Shown here: in pieces, positions 1 to 9,236 of the stretch
Position numbering within the stretch: position 1 is the stretch's first letter
Layout of the letters: the number at the start of each line of letters is the position of its first letter
Source: Paracoccus ravus
GTDB taxonomy: Bacteria > Pseudomonadota > Alphaproteobacteria > Rhodobacterales > Rhodobacteraceae
Assembly (NCBI RefSeq): GCF_004522175.1
Contig: NZ_SDEB01000023.1
Location: forward strand, 1 to 62,818
DNA length: 62,818 nt
Reading direction: 5' to 3'
Program-made: the position numbers and the translations under genes
The notes under the pieces: model-generated
Seen by the model: the letters and a program-made list of their open reading frames with translations, nothing else
Database searches by the model: none
Told to the model about the DNA's origin: nothing

Positions 1-23
1 TCTGCCGTCTTCTTGTCGCTCAT
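1..23 (-). CDS. Possible 5' end of a divergent gene (partial)
   Basis: An ATG on the minus strand at position 23 opens a frame reading MSDKKTA to the window edge. It would be transcribed away from gudD. Only seven codons are visible and the upstream bases give no clear ribosome binding site, so this may be chance. Bases 24-224 hold no gene I can support. Confidence 0.2.
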
Positions 24-224
24 GTCGAAAAGTGTCGCCCCTGCCACGCTGTCCTCATGTTTGTTTCACACTCTGCCCGGCCGGGCAATCAGCGCGCCGG
101 TGTTCACGAGTTGTTCCAATCTGGCCCCATCCGCCGGAATTTGCAAGCACCGACGTCACTCAGGGCCGGGGCAAAGGATCAGCCAAAATCGTTAAGAAAC
201 CGTTTCCCGCGGAACGAGATCTTC

Positions 225-253
225 TTGACGCGTCGTGCAAACGCTTGCATAAA
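225..253 (+). promoter_or_regulatory. sigma70-type promoter of gudD
   Basis: A -35 box TTGACG (225-230) and a -10-like box CATAAA (248-253) are separated by 17 bases, 28 bases ahead of the gudD start. The LacI-type operator at 236-249 fills the spacer, the classic geometry for repression by a LacI-family protein. Confidence 0.6.
236..249. promoter_or_regulatory. LacI-family operator before gudD
   Basis: TGCAAACGCTTGCA is a near-perfect palindrome with the central CG typical of LacI/GalR-family operators. An almost identical site lies before tctC at 1686-1699. The LacI-family regulator encoded at the end of this locus (4844-5878) is the obvious ligand, so both sites probably respond to the transported sugar acid or a catabolite. 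Confidence 0.75.
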
Positions 254-280
254 GCGCATCAAGAGCAGAGGAGAGCACTC

Positions 281-1615
281 ATGGATTTCAGCGGATCGCC
301 GGTTGTGCGCTCGGTACGTGTCGTGCCCGTGGCCGGGCGGGACAGCATGTTGCTTAACCTGTCAGGGGCGCATGGTCCGTGGTTCACGCGCAATATCGTC
401 ATCCTGACCGATAGCGCGGGCAATACCGGCATCGGCGAGGTGCCGGGGGGCGCGGCAATCCAGCGCACTCTGGAAGAGGCCGCCGAATTGGTGATCGGCC
501 AGCAGCTTGGCGATTACCGCCGCGTGCTGCGCAATGTCCGCACCGCCTTTGCCGATCGCGATGCGGGCGGGCGCGGGCTCCAGACATTTGATCTGCGCAC
601 CACGATCCATGTCGCGGCGGCGCTGGAATGCGCGATGCTCGATCTGCTCGGCAAGCATCTGGGCCTGCCGATCTGCGCACTTCTCGCCGAGGGCCAGCAG
701 CGCGACGAGGTCGAGATGCTCGGTTATCTGTTTTTTGTCGGAGATCGCGGCCAGACCCCGCTGGACTACCGCGCCGAGGGCGGCAGCGACGACTGGCTGC
801 GGTTGCGCGACGAAAAGGCGCTGGACGCGGCTTCGGTCGTGCGTCTCGCGCAGGCGGCGCAGGATCGCTATGGCTTCCTTGACTTCAAGCTCAAGGGCGG
901 CGTGCTGCATGGCGAGGAAGAGGCGGCCATCATCGCCGATCTCGCCGCTGCATTCCCCGATGCGCGCGTGACCTTGGACCCCAATGGCGCATGGCTGGTC
1001 GAGGATGCGATCCGCTATCTTTCACCGCTGAAAGGCGTTCTGGCCTATGCCGAGGACCCCTGCGGCCCCGAGCCGGGCTATTCCGGGCGCGAGACCATGG
1101 CCGAATTCAAGCGCGCCACGGGCCTGCCGACCGCGACCAATATGATCGCCACGGATTGGCGCGAGATGGGTCATGCGATCCGCGCCGGTGCCGTTGATAT
1201 CCCGCTGGCTGATCCGCATTTCTGGACCATGCAGGGCTCGGTCGAGGTGGCGCAGCTCTGCGACCGCTGGGGCCTGACCTGGGGCTCGCATTCGAACAAC
1301 CATTTCGATGTCTCGCTGATGATGTTCACGCAGGTTGCGGCGGCGGCTCCGGGCAAGATCACCGCGCTCGACACGCATTGGATCTGGCAGGACGGGCAGC
1401 GCATCACCAAGGAACCGCCGTTGATCCGGGGCGGCAAGGTCAAGGTGCCGGACGCGCCGGGCCTTGGCGTCGAAATCGACGAGGCGGCGCTGGAAGCCGC
1501 GCATCAGAACCACAAGCGCCTGCCGGCTTCGGCCCGCAATGACGCCGCCGCGATGCAGTTCCTGATCAAGGACTGGCAGTTCAACTCGAAAATGCCCGCT
1601 CTGGTGCGCGGCTGA
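281..1615 (+). CDS. gudD: Glucarate dehydratase
   Basis: Dehydrates D-glucarate to 5-keto-4-deoxy-D-glucarate in the cytoplasm, the first step of glucarate breakdown. The 444-residue protein matches the GudD branch of the enolase superfamily along its full usual length. The catalytic KxK is K203/K205 in FKLKGG, the metal ligands are D233 (DPNG), E258 (EDPCG) and an Asn in TNMIATDW, and the catalytic base is H337 in WGSHSNNH. The ATG at 281 was chosen because the conserved N-terminus ([20 protein letters not shown]) starts just after it and an AGGAGAG box precedes it; the frame is open further upstream. The neighbouring TTT transporter and LacI regulator make a glucarate-uptake locus. Genes for the next steps are not in the window. 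A galactarate or idarate substrate cannot be excluded. Confidence 0.93.
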   Translation: MDFSGSPVVRSVRVVPVAGRDSMLLNLSGAHGPWFTRNIVILTDSAGNTGIGEVPGGAAIQRTLEEAAELVIGQQLGDYRRVLRNVRTAFADRDAGGRGLQTFDLRTTIHVAAALECAMLDLLGKHLGLPICALLAEGQQRDEVEMLGYLFFVGDRGQTPLDYRAEGGSDDWLRLRDEKALDAASVVRLAQAAQDRYGFLDFKLKGGVLHGEEEAAIIADLAAAFPDARVTLDPNGAWLVEDAIRYLSPLKGVLAYAEDPCGPEPGYSGRETMAEFKRATGLPTATNMIATDWREMGHAIRAGAVDIPLADPHFWTMQGSVEVAQLCDRWGLTWGSHSNNHFDVSLMMFTQVAAAAPGKITALDTHWIWQDGQRITKEPPLIRGGKVKVPDAPGLGVEIDEAALEAAHQNHKRLPASARNDAAAMQFLIKDWQFNSKMPALVRG

Positions 1616-1685
1616 GTTTGCGCCGCAGCAGCATCGCCGCTGCGGCCGGAAGATCCGGGCAGGGAGGAGCCCGTCCCGGAAAACG

Positions 1686-1699
1686 TGCAAACGATTGCA
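1686..1699. promoter_or_regulatory. LacI-family operator before tctC
   Basis: TGCAAACGATTGCA differs from the gudD operator by one base and lies 43 bases before the tctC start. A second copy here means the transporter genes can be controlled separately from gudD by the same LacI-type protein. No convincing -35/-10 pair was found around it. Confidence 0.72.
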
Positions 1700-1742
1700 C
1701 GATTCAACAAAATGGCAGGTGAGGCTGCCAAGGGGAGGACAT

Positions 1743-2720
1743 ATGCTCAAGTCACTTCACGCCCTCGCGGGCGGCGTCGCGCTGCTTTGCGCAACCGCCA
1801 TGCCGATTGTCGCGCAGGATTATCCGTCGAAGCCGGTGACGGTCATCGTGCCCTTCGCGCCGGGCGGGGCGAGCGACACGATCGCGCGGCTGACGACGCA
1901 GATCATGCAGCCGAATTTCGCGCAGCCGCTGGTCATCGAGAACAAGCCGGGCGCAACCGGCGCGGTCGGGGCAGGCGAGGTCGCACGTTCCAAGCCGGAT
2001 GGCTACACCTTGATGCAGGCCTCGATCGGCACCTATTCGACGAACCTGACGCTTCAGCCCGATGCGACCTATGATGCCCGCAAGGATCTGGACATGCTGA
2101 CCATCGCGGTCCGCACGCCGAACGCGCTGGTCACCCGCCCCGATTTCCCGGCGAATAACGTCGAGGAGTTTGTCGCCGAACTGAAGAAGAAGCCCGATGC
2201 GCTGCTTTTCGCCTCGTCCGGCGCGGGGTCCTCGGATCACCTGACGGCGGAATTGTTCTGGCAATTGACCGGCACCACCGCGATCCATGTTCCCTATAAA
2301 GGCGGCGCGCCGGCCCAGACTGATGTCATGGGCGGCCATGCCGATGCCTCTTTCCAGAATGTCGGTGCGATCGCCAATTTCGTGAAGGAAGGCAAGATGA
2401 AGATCCTGGCCGTGACGGGCGAGACCCGCTCGCCGGCCTTCCCTGACGTACCGACCTTCAAGGAACTGGGGATCGAGGGCCTGGACGTCTATAGCTGGCA
2501 GGCATTCTCGGGTCCGAAAGGGCTTCCTGCCGACATCCGGACCAAGCTGGAAAAGGGCCTGACCGAGGCGCTGAACTCGCCCGACCTGAAACCCAAGCTC
2601 GAAGCCATGGGCTATGAGATCGTCGCTAATGACGGTGCGGCTGCCGATGCCTTCGTCGCGCAGGAAATCGACCGCTGGGCCAAGGTCATCAAGGACGGCA
2701 ACATCAAGCTCGAGAACTGA
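1743..2720 (+). CDS. tctC: TTT-family (Bug/TctC) periplasmic binding protein
   Basis: Captures the substrate in the periplasm for the TctAB permease. The 325-residue protein has a Sec signal peptide (MLK, then a hydrophobic stretch, probable cut after IVA at residue 24) and the family landmarks YPSKPVTVIVPFAPGGASD and PYKGGAP. Start at 1743 follows AAGGGGAGGAC; an upstream in-frame Met would wreck the signal peptide. It is first in tctC-tctB-tctA and follows gudD by 127 bases that include its own operator. The ligand is probably the sugar acid that GudD consumes, which is an inference because Bug proteins as a family bind many carboxylates. Confidence 0.9.
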   Translation: MLKSLHALAGGVALLCATAMPIVAQDYPSKPVTVIVPFAPGGASDTIARLTTQIMQPNFAQPLVIENKPGATGAVGAGEVARSKPDGYTLMQASIGTYSTNLTLQPDATYDARKDLDMLTIAVRTPNALVTRPDFPANNVEEFVAELKKKPDALLFASSGAGSSDHLTAELFWQLTGTTAIHVPYKGGAPAQTDVMGGHADASFQNVGAIANFVKEGKMKILAVTGETRSPAFPDVPTFKELGIEGLDVYSWQAFSGPKGLPADIRTKLEKGLTEALNSPDLKPKLEAMGYEIVANDGAAADAFVAQEIDRWAKVIKDGNIKLEN

Positions 2721-2735
2721 GTTCCAGCCATTCAA

Positions 2736-2760
2736 GGGGGCGCGCACCTGTCGCGCCCCC
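2736..2760 (+). terminator. Intercistronic GC hairpin after tctC
   Basis: GGGGGCGCG and CGCGCCCCC form a perfect 9-bp stem with a 7-base loop, 15 bases after the tctC stop and 25 before tctB. There is no U tract, so it is more likely a processing or 3'-protecting structure that keeps binding-protein mRNA in excess over the permease than a full terminator. Confidence 0.6.
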
Positions 2761-2785
2761 AACTCACTTTCGGAAGGCGATCAAA

Positions 2786-3244
2786 ATGCAGGGCTACCGA
2801 ACCAAGGATTTCTGGGCGGGCGCAGTCTATGTCGCGCTGGGTCTGACGGCTTTTCTGCTCGGCAAGGGATACTCTCTGGGAAGCGCTGCCCGCATGGGAC
2901 CGGGATATTTCCCGATGGTGCTGAGCGGGCTTCTGGTCCTGATCGGCCTGATCTCGATCGCGCGCGGGTTCCTTTCCGGCGGAGAGGCCGTGCCGCGCAT
3001 CCATATCCGACCGGCGGTTCTGGTGATCGGCGCGACCTTCTTCTTTGCCGCGACGATTGAACTTCTGGGCGCGGCCATCGCGCTGCCTGCGGCGCTGATC
3101 ATGGCGGCCATGGCCAGCCGTCTGTTCCGGATTTCGCCCTTTGCCATGCTTGGGGCTGCCGCTTTCACCATCTTTTGCCTCGCCGTTTTCGTCAAAGGCC
3201 TCGGGGTGCCCATGCCGATGTTCGGCGCGCTGTTCGGGGGCTGA
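2786..3244 (+). CDS. tctB: TTT transporter small membrane subunit
   Basis: Small integral membrane subunit that pairs with TctA. The 152-residue product is hydrophobic with about four predicted membrane segments (roughly residues 8-27, 38-60, 73-95 and 110-140) and the short N-terminal signature typical of TctB (KDFWAGAVYVALG). It lies between tctC and tctA, six bases before tctA, as in most TTT operons. Sequence is poorly conserved in this family, so the call leans on size, topology and position. Confidence 0.85.
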   Translation: MQGYRTKDFWAGAVYVALGLTAFLLGKGYSLGSAARMGPGYFPMVLSGLLVLIGLISIARGFLSGGEAVPRIHIRPAVLVIGATFFFAATIELLGAAIALPAALIMAAMASRLFRISPFAMLGAAAFTIFCLAVFVKGLGVPMPMFGALFGG

Positions 3245-3250
3245 TACGCC

Positions 3251-4753
3251 ATGGAAATTCTTGCCAATCTCGGGCTGGGCTTCGAGACCGCCTTTTCTTT
3301 CTGGAACCTCGTCTATTGCCTTGCCGGGGTGTTTCTCGGCACCGCCATCGGCGTGCTGCCGGGTCTGGGGCCGACCGCGACCATCGCGATGCTTCTGCCG
3401 GTAACCTTCGGCCTGCCGCCGGAAACCGCGCTGATCATGCTCGCCGGCATCTTCTACGGTGCGCAATATGGCGGATCGACCACCGCCATCCTCGTCAACC
3501 TGCCGGGGGAATCCTCGAGCGTGGTGACCGCGCTTGATGGCTACCAGATGGCGCGCAAGGGCGAGGCCGGAAAGGCACTCGCGACCGCCGCCATCGGCTC
3601 GTTTGCTGCCGGAACCGTCTCGACCATCCTGATCGCCTTTTTCGCACCTGCGCTGGCCAGCGTCGCGCTGTCCTTCGGCCCGCATGAATATTTCTCGCTC
3701 ATGGTTCTGGGGCTGATCGCTTCCGTCGTGCTGGCCAGCGGCTCTCTGCTGCATGCACTCGGCATGATCGTCGCGGGGCTGATTTTCGGTCTGATCGGCA
3801 CGGATGTGAATACCGGAACCCTGCGCTACACGATGGGCATGCCCGAGCTTGCGGATGGGATCAGCTTCGTGGTTCTTGCCATGGGGATCTTTGGTCTGGG
3901 CGAAATTCTGGTCAATCTGGAGCATGAGGGCCAGCGCAGCACCGCCCTGAAGAAGATCACCGGGCTCATGCCGAGCCGCGCGGATCTGAAGCAGATCGTC
4001 GCTCCGGTCACCCGCGGAACTGCCCTTGGATCGGTGCTGGGCATCCTGCCGGGCGGCGGGGCGATGCTGGCCTCTTTCGCGGCCTATGCGCTGGAGAAGA
4101 AGGCGTCGAAAACGCCCGAGCGTTTCGGCCATGGCGCGATCGAGGGCGTCGCCGCCCCGGAGGCAGCGAATAACGCGGGCGCGCAAACCTCGTTCATCCC
4201 GATGCTGACGCTGGGCCTGCCCTCGAACCCGGTCATGGCGCTGATGATCGGCGCGATGATCATGCAGGGCATCCAGCCCGGACCCTCGGTCATCGAGGAC
4301 CAGCCGGTGCTGTTCTGGGGCCTGATCGTTTCGATGTGGGTCGGCAATCTCATGCTCTTGGTCCTGAACCTGCCGATGATCGGGCTTTGGGTCAGGATGA
4401 TCTCGATCCCCTATCACTATCTCTTTCCCTGCATCGTGGCTTTTTGCGCCATCGGCGTCTTCAGCCTCGCGAACCAGACCTTCGAGATCTGGCTGATGGG
4501 GATCTTCGGGCTCTTGGGTTACGTCCTGCGCAAGCTCGATTGCGAACCCGCGCCGCTGCTGCTGGGCTTCATCCTCGGCCCCATGCTCGAGGAACATCTG
4601 CGCCGCGCCATGCTGGTGTCGCGCGGGGATGCGACGACCTTCCTGACCCGGCCGATCAGCGCCGTTCTGATCATCGTCTCGGTGCTGCTTCTGGTCAGCA
4701 TCCTTGCCCCGGCGGTGCGCAGCAAGCGCGAAGAGGCTTTCGTCGAGGATTGA
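3251..4753 (+). CDS. tctA: TTT transporter large permease subunit
   Basis: The transport channel of the tripartite tricarboxylate-type system, driven by ion gradient. It has 500 residues, the usual length, and about 11-12 membrane segments. The two conserved family blocks are visible: GVLPGLGPTATIAMLLP followed by FYGAQYGGSTTAIL near residues 38-90, and GILPGGGAMLASFAAY with GLPSNPVMA in the second half near residues 260-325. The ATG follows tctB closely. The substrate is inferred from gudD and the shared operators to be glucarate or a related aldarate. Confidence 0.93.
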   Translation: MEILANLGLGFETAFSFWNLVYCLAGVFLGTAIGVLPGLGPTATIAMLLPVTFGLPPETALIMLAGIFYGAQYGGSTTAILVNLPGESSSVVTALDGYQMARKGEAGKALATAAIGSFAAGTVSTILIAFFAPALASVALSFGPHEYFSLMVLGLIASVVLASGSLLHALGMIVAGLIFGLIGTDVNTGTLRYTMGMPELADGISFVVLAMGIFGLGEILVNLEHEGQRSTALKKITGLMPSRADLKQIVAPVTRGTALGSVLGILPGGGAMLASFAAYALEKKASKTPERFGHGAIEGVAAPEAANNAGAQTSFIPMLTLGLPSNPVMALMIGAMIMQGIQPGPSVIEDQPVLFWGLIVSMWVGNLMLLVLNLPMIGLWVRMISIPYHYLFPCIVAFCAIGVFSLANQTFEIWLMGIFGLLGYVLRKLDCEPAPLLLGFILGPMLEEHLRRAMLVSRGDATTFLTRPISAVLIIVSVLLLVSILAPAVRSKREEAFVED

Positions 4754-4843
4754 TCCCGGCGAGACCGCTTGGCATATGCGGCAAGATTGCGCTATTCGGC
4801 CCCTGGCCCGCAAGGTCCGGTTCCCCAAGACAAAAGGCGCGAC

Positions 4844-5878
4844 ATGACGGCGAAGCAGGGCAAGAAAAAGGCGCAACCCGTCACCATGGCAACGATCGCC
4901 CGCATCGCGGGCGTCACCCCCTCGACCGTCTCGCGCGCCTTCAACCATCCCGAACTGATCTCGCCCGAGACGGTCGAGCGGATCATGGAGGCGGTGCGTC
5001 TGACCGGCTATGTGCCCAATCTTGTCGCTGGCGGGCTTGCCTCGAACCGGTCGCGCAGCCTTGCCGCGATCGTGCCCTCGATCACCAATATCATCTACGC
5101 GGCCTTCGTGCAGAATTTCGTCGTGAATGTGCGCGAGCGCGGCTATCAGGTGATGCTGATGGAAAGCGGTTTTTCCCGCCAGACCGAGCAGGAACTGGTC
5201 GCCACCGCCCTAGGCCGCCGCCCCGAGGGATTTCTTCTGACCGGGGTCAATCACTCGAACGCCTGCCGCAGGCAGCTTCTTGCCGCGGATGTGCCGGTCA
5301 TCGAGGCATGGGATCTGACCGAAAGCCCGATCGACATCTGCGTCGGCTTTTCCCATGCCGGTGCAGCCAAGGCCGCGGCGCGCCATCTGGTCGGGCGCGG
5401 CTATCGCTCGGTCGCGATTGCGACGATGGATGACGAGCGCGCCCTGCGCCGCCGCGATGCCTTCCTGGCCGAGTTGCGGGCCGCGGGCATCGCCCATCCG
5501 CGCGAGGTGACCCTGCCCGGAGGCCCGACGCTGGGAAAGGGTCGCCAGGCGCTTGCGCGGCTGCTTGCCGAGCAAGCGGATGACACCGCCGATACCGCGA
5601 TATTCTGCAGTTCGGACGTGATCGCCCATGGCATCATGATCGAGGCGCAGAGCCGGGGCCTGAGCGTGCCCGGCGATCTGGGCGTGATGGGATTTGGGGA
5701 TCAGGAGTTCGCAGCCGATCTCAATCCCGCTCTGACCACCATCCGCATCGACCGGGCGGCGCTTGGCGCGCGGGCGGCCGAGGCGATGATGGCGCGAATA
5801 GATGGCCGCGAAGATGTCGAACGGCGCATTGATATCGGCTTCGAGGTCATCGACCGCGCCTCGCTTCTGGCCCGGTGA
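4844..5878 (+). CDS. LacI/GalR-family transcriptional regulator
   Basis: A 344-residue repressor-type protein with an N-terminal LacI helix-turn-helix (TMATIARIAGVTPSTVSRAF, about residues 14-35, then the hinge helix) and a periplasmic-binding-protein-like sensor domain. It resembles the gluconate-repressor (GntR) branch of the family. The ATG at 4844 puts the HTH a usual distance from the start; upstream in-frame codons lack a conserved sequence. It follows tctA by 90 bases and may be co-transcribed. The TGCAAACG(C/A)TTGCA sites before gudD and tctC are the probable targets. No such site was seen in front of this gene itself. Confidence 0.9.
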   Translation: MTAKQGKKKAQPVTMATIARIAGVTPSTVSRAFNHPELISPETVERIMEAVRLTGYVPNLVAGGLASNRSRSLAAIVPSITNIIYAAFVQNFVVNVRERGYQVMLMESGFSRQTEQELVATALGRRPEGFLLTGVNHSNACRRQLLAADVPVIEAWDLTESPIDICVGFSHAGAAKAAARHLVGRGYRSVAIATMDDERALRRRDAFLAELRAAGIAHPREVTLPGGPTLGKGRQALARLLAEQADDTADTAIFCSSDVIAHGIMIEAQSRGLSVPGDLGVMGFGDQEFAADLNPALTTIRIDRAALGARAAEAMMARIDGREDVERRIDIGFEVIDRASLLAR

Positions 5879-5907
5879 CAAGCGGTCAAATCGGGGCGCG
5901 ATCCTTC

Positions 5908-5932
5908 GGAACCCTTGGACAGTCCAAAGGTT
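5908..5932 (+). promoter_or_regulatory. EcfG-like stress promoter of ku-ligD
   Basis: GGAAC (5908-5912), 16 bases, GGTT (5929-5932), ending 29 bases before the ku start. This matches the GGAAC-N16/17-[C/G]GTT pattern of alphaproteobacterial general-stress sigma factors. The spacer also contains the palindrome TTGGACAGTCCAA, which could be a second regulatory site. Confidence 0.55.
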
Positions 5933-5961
5933 GACTCGCTGCACAAGCGGGGCGGCTGGAC

Positions 5962-6774
5962 ATGGCACCACGGGCCAACTGGAAGGGCATTCTGAAAATC
6001 GCCGAGCTGAGCTGCCCGGTGGCGCTTTACACCGCCGCGTCGACCTCGGACCGGATCTCCTTTCACATGGTCAATCGCGCGACCGGCAATCGCATGCGGC
6101 GCGAATTCGTCGATGCGGAAAGCGGCAAGCCCGTCCCGCGCGATGATCAGGTCAAGGGCTATGACACGGGGGGCGGCGAAACCGTCATCCTCGAACCGGA
6201 CGAGATCGCCGCCGCCCTTCCCGAAAGCGACAAGACGCTTGCCGTGTCGGATTTTCTCGATTGCGGCCAGATCGACAGGCTCTATTTCGACAAGCCCTAT
6301 TATCTGGCCTCGGCCGATCGCAGCGGGGACGAGGCATTTGCACTGATCCGCGAGGGGATGCGCAAGACAAGCGTCGCGGCCATCGCCCAGACCGTGCTGT
6401 TCCGGCGGATGCGAACGCTTCTGATCCGCGCGCATGGCGACGGCCTGATCGCGACCACGCTGAATTTCGACTATGAGGTCCGCGCCCCCGCCGAGGCCTT
6501 TGCCGATATTCCTGCCCGCAAGATCAAGGGCGAGATGCTGGACCTGGCCAAGCATATCATCAAGACCAAGACTGGCCGCTTCGATCCCGCTGCATTTGAC
6601 GACCGTTACGAGGCCGCGCTGGCCGAACTGGTCAAGGCCAAGGCGGCGGGCAAGAAGATCAAGCCTGCGGCGCGGCGCGACAAGGCCAAGGTGGTGGATC
6701 TGATGGCCGCCTTGCGCGAAAGCGCCGAGCTTGCGCAGAAGCCCTCCCGGGCTGCCCGGAAAAAGGCGGGCTGA
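5962..6774 (+). CDS. ku: Non-homologous end-joining protein Ku
   Basis: Bacterial Ku binds double-strand DNA ends as a ring-shaped homodimer and recruits LigD for end joining. The 270-residue protein begins with the family block RANWKGILKIAELSCPVALY and continues through the Ku core (DQVKGYDTGGGE, FLDCGQIDRLYFDKPYYL), ending in a lysine- and arginine-rich tail (residues about 215-270) typical of the DNA- and LigD-contacting C-terminus. It is four bases upstream of ligD, so the pair is one operon. A GGAAC-type promoter precedes it. It is distinct from the second Ku at 11168-11968. Confidence 0.95.
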   Translation: MAPRANWKGILKIAELSCPVALYTAASTSDRISFHMVNRATGNRMRREFVDAESGKPVPRDDQVKGYDTGGGETVILEPDEIAAALPESDKTLAVSDFLDCGQIDRLYFDKPYYLASADRSGDEAFALIREGMRKTSVAAIAQTVLFRRMRTLLIRAHGDGLIATTLNFDYEVRAPAEAFADIPARKIKGEMLDLAKHIIKTKTGRFDPAAFDDRYEAALAELVKAKAAGKKIKPAARRDKAKVVDLMAALRESAELAQKPSRAARKKAG

Positions 6775-6777
6775 GCC

Positions 6778-9216
6778 GTGGCGCTGGAGACCTATCGCAA
6801 GAAACGAGACTTTTCCGCCACGCCCGAGCCCAAGGGTTCCAAGGCCGCAAAGGCCGGGGATTCCTTTGTCGTTCAGAAACATGCCGCGCGTCGGCTGCAT
6901 TACGATTTCCGGCTGGAACTGGGGGGCGTGCTGAAAAGCTGGGCGGTCACCCGCGGCCCGAGCCTCGATCCCGGCGAAAAGCGTCTTGCCGTCCATGTCG
7001 AGGATCATCCGCTCGATTACGGCGGGTTCGAGGGGGTCATTCCCAAGGGGCAATATGGCGGGGGCTCGGTGATCCTGTGGGATCGCGGCCGGTGGAAACC
7101 CATCGGCGATCCCGACAAGGCCTATGCCAAGGGACATATGGAATTCACCTTGCATGGCGAGAAGCTGCAAGGGCGCTGGCATCTCGTGAAGATGCAGAAC
7201 CGACGCGGCGAAAAGCGGGAAAACTGGCTCCTGATCAAGGGCGATGACGATTTCGCCCGGACTGACGGAGGGTCCGACATCCTCGAGGAGATGCCCCGCT
7301 CGGTCGCGTCGGGCAAGCTGGTCGAGGAGCTGGACGCGCCGCCCGTTTCGGCGCGGCCAAAGCCCAAGGCGCGCGGCAAGAAAGTCGCGATGCCCGAATT
7401 CGTCGAGCCAATGCTCGCCACCCTGACCACATCCGCCCCGACCGGCGAAAACTGGCTGCACGAGATCAAATTCGACGGCTACCGGCTGCAGGCCCGGATC
7501 GAAAGCGGCCGGGTCGCGCTTCTGACCCGCAGCGGTCTGGACTGGACCGCGAAATTTGGCCGCCCCGTGGTCGAGGCCTTGCAGGGGCTCGCCGTGGAAA
7601 GCGCCATTCTGGATGCGGAACTGGTCGTCGAGGGCCATGGCGGTGCCTCGGATTTCTCGGCCCTGCAGGCGGATCTCAGCGCGGGGCGCGAAGATCGCTT
7701 TCGGCTCTACGTCTTTGACCTGATCTATCTTGACGGACGCGACCTGCGCGGCAAGCGGCTTTGCGACCGCAAGGACATGCTCGCCGGATTGGTCGCCGGA
7801 CTGCCCGGGGGCGACGAGGGCCTGATCCGGTTCAGCAGCCATTTCGACGACGAGGGCGATATGGTGCTGCGCCATGCCTGCCGCTTGAGCCTTGAGGGGA
7901 TCGTCTCGAAACAGCGCAACTCGACCTACCGTTCGGGGCGCGGACGGTCCTGGCTCAAGTCCAAATGCTCGGCGCGGCAGGAATTTGTGATCGGCGGCTT
8001 CACGCCCTCGACGACCTCGGCAAGCGCGATCGGCTCGCTGGTCCTGGGCGTGCATGAAGATGGAAAACTGCGCCATGTCGGTCGGGTCGGGACCGGGTTC
8101 AGCCGCAAGCTCGCGAGCGATCTTTTCGCGCGGCTATATGCCATCTCGATCAAGGCAAGCCCTTTCGCGGGCAAGCTTTCGGCGGATGCGGCCCGGCAGG
8201 TCGTTTTCGTGCGGCCCGAACTGGTGGCCGAGGTCGAGTTTCGCGCCTGGACCGCCGACGGGCATCTGCGCCATGCCTCGTTCAGGGGCCTGCGAGAGGA
8301 CAAGGCTCCCCGCGAAATCATCCGCGAGGCATCGGCGAAAGCCCCGCCCGCACAGCGCCGGACCGTGAAGCTGACCCATCCCGACCGGGTCTATTGGCCC
8401 GAGGCGGGCGTGACGAAAGAGGGGCTCGCCGATTACTATGCCGAGGCCTGGCGCCATATCGCGCCCTTCGTCACCGGCCGGCCGCTTGCGCTTCTGCGCT
8501 GCCCGAGCGGGATCACGGGGCAGAAATTCTTTCAAAAACACGCCTGGAAGGGGATGAACCCCAAGATCTCGCAAGTCACGGATCCCAAGGACAAGTCCGG
8601 CGCGCCGCTGATCAGCATCGGCGATCTGGACGGGCTGATCGGTCTGGTGCAATCCGCCGCGCTCGAGATCCACCCCTGGGGCGCGACGCTCGCGGATTGG
8701 GAAAAGCCGGATCTGATCGTGATGGACCTTGACCCCGGCGCGGGTGTCGCATGGAGCGATGTGATCGCCGCCGCGGGCGAGGTGCGTGCGCGACTTGAGG
8801 CAGCGGGGCTTGCCGCCTTTGTCAAGACATCGGGCGGCAAGGGCCTGCACGTGGTCTCGCCGCTCAAACCCAAGGCCGACTGGAAGGCCGTCAAGGCATT
8901 TACCAAAGCCATGGCCGAGTCCATGTCGCGCGATGAACCCGACCGTTTCGTCGCGACCATCACCAAATCCAAGCGCCGCGGGCGCATCCTGATCGACTAT
9001 CTGCGCAACCAGCGCGGAGCTACGGCGGTCGCGCCCTATTCGACGCGGGCCCGCGAGGGCGCGCCGGTCTCGGCCCCTCTGGAATGGGATGAGCTTGGGC
9101 CCGAGATCGGCCCCGCGCATTTCACCGTCGCCAATATGCCTGCCCGACTCGCGGCGCTGACCCGCGATCCCTGGGACGGGTTCCGCGCGGCGGCCGTGCC
9201 GTTGCCGAAGCTCTAG
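6778..9216 (+). CDS. ligD: Multifunctional DNA ligase D
   Basis: End-joining ligase with three activities in the order phosphoesterase, ligase, polymerase. The 812-residue protein starts with GTG. The phosphoesterase (about 1-180) shows AARRLHYDFRLELGG and PLDYGGFEGVIPKGQYGGG. The ATP-dependent ligase (about 200-510) has the catalytic lysine K231 in EIKFDGYRL. The archaeo-eukaryotic-primase-type polymerase (about 530-812) has the metal-binding D650/D652 in VMDLDPG and TSGGKGLH. Alphaproteobacterial LigD usually has this domain order. It overlaps no gene but sits four bases behind ku, and the ABC gene follows 20 bases later. Confidence 0.96.
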   Translation: MALETYRKKRDFSATPEPKGSKAAKAGDSFVVQKHAARRLHYDFRLELGGVLKSWAVTRGPSLDPGEKRLAVHVEDHPLDYGGFEGVIPKGQYGGGSVILWDRGRWKPIGDPDKAYAKGHMEFTLHGEKLQGRWHLVKMQNRRGEKRENWLLIKGDDDFARTDGGSDILEEMPRSVASGKLVEELDAPPVSARPKPKARGKKVAMPEFVEPMLATLTTSAPTGENWLHEIKFDGYRLQARIESGRVALLTRSGLDWTAKFGRPVVEALQGLAVESAILDAELVVEGHGGASDFSALQADLSAGREDRFRLYVFDLIYLDGRDLRGKRLCDRKDMLAGLVAGLPGGDEGLIRFSSHFDDEGDMVLRHACRLSLEGIVSKQRNSTYRSGRGRSWLKSKCSARQEFVIGGFTPSTTSASAIGSLVLGVHEDGKLRHVGRVGTGFSRKLASDLFARLYAISIKASPFAGKLSADAARQVVFVRPELVAEVEFRAWTADGHLRHASFRGLREDKAPREIIREASAKAPPAQRRTVKLTHPDRVYWPEAGVTKEGLADYYAEAWRHIAPFVTGRPLALLRCPSGITGQKFFQKHAWKGMNPKISQVTDPKDKSGAPLISIGDLDGLIGLVQSAALEIHPWGATLADWEKPDLIVMDLDPGAGVAWSDVIAAAGEVRARLEAAGLAAFVKTSGGKGLHVVSPLKPKADWKAVKAFTKAMAESMSRDEPDRFVATITKSKRRGRILIDYLRNQRGATAVAPYSTRAREGAPVSAPLEWDELGPEIGPAHFTVANMPARLAALTRDPWDGFRAAAVPLPKL

Positions 9217-9236
9217 CAGCGTGTCCGGGGGCAGAG

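Noticed and set aside
2732..4948. Long minus-strand open frame (738 codons) opposite tctB/tctA
   Set aside because: It is the antisense shadow of two clear transporter genes in GC-rich DNA. The protein is rich in Arg, His and Gln with no family match, and no ribosome site precedes it.
5701..8076. Minus-strand frame (791 codons) opposite ku and ligD
   Set aside because: It overlaps well-recognised Ku and LigD and shows shadow composition; GC-rich genomes give such frames often.
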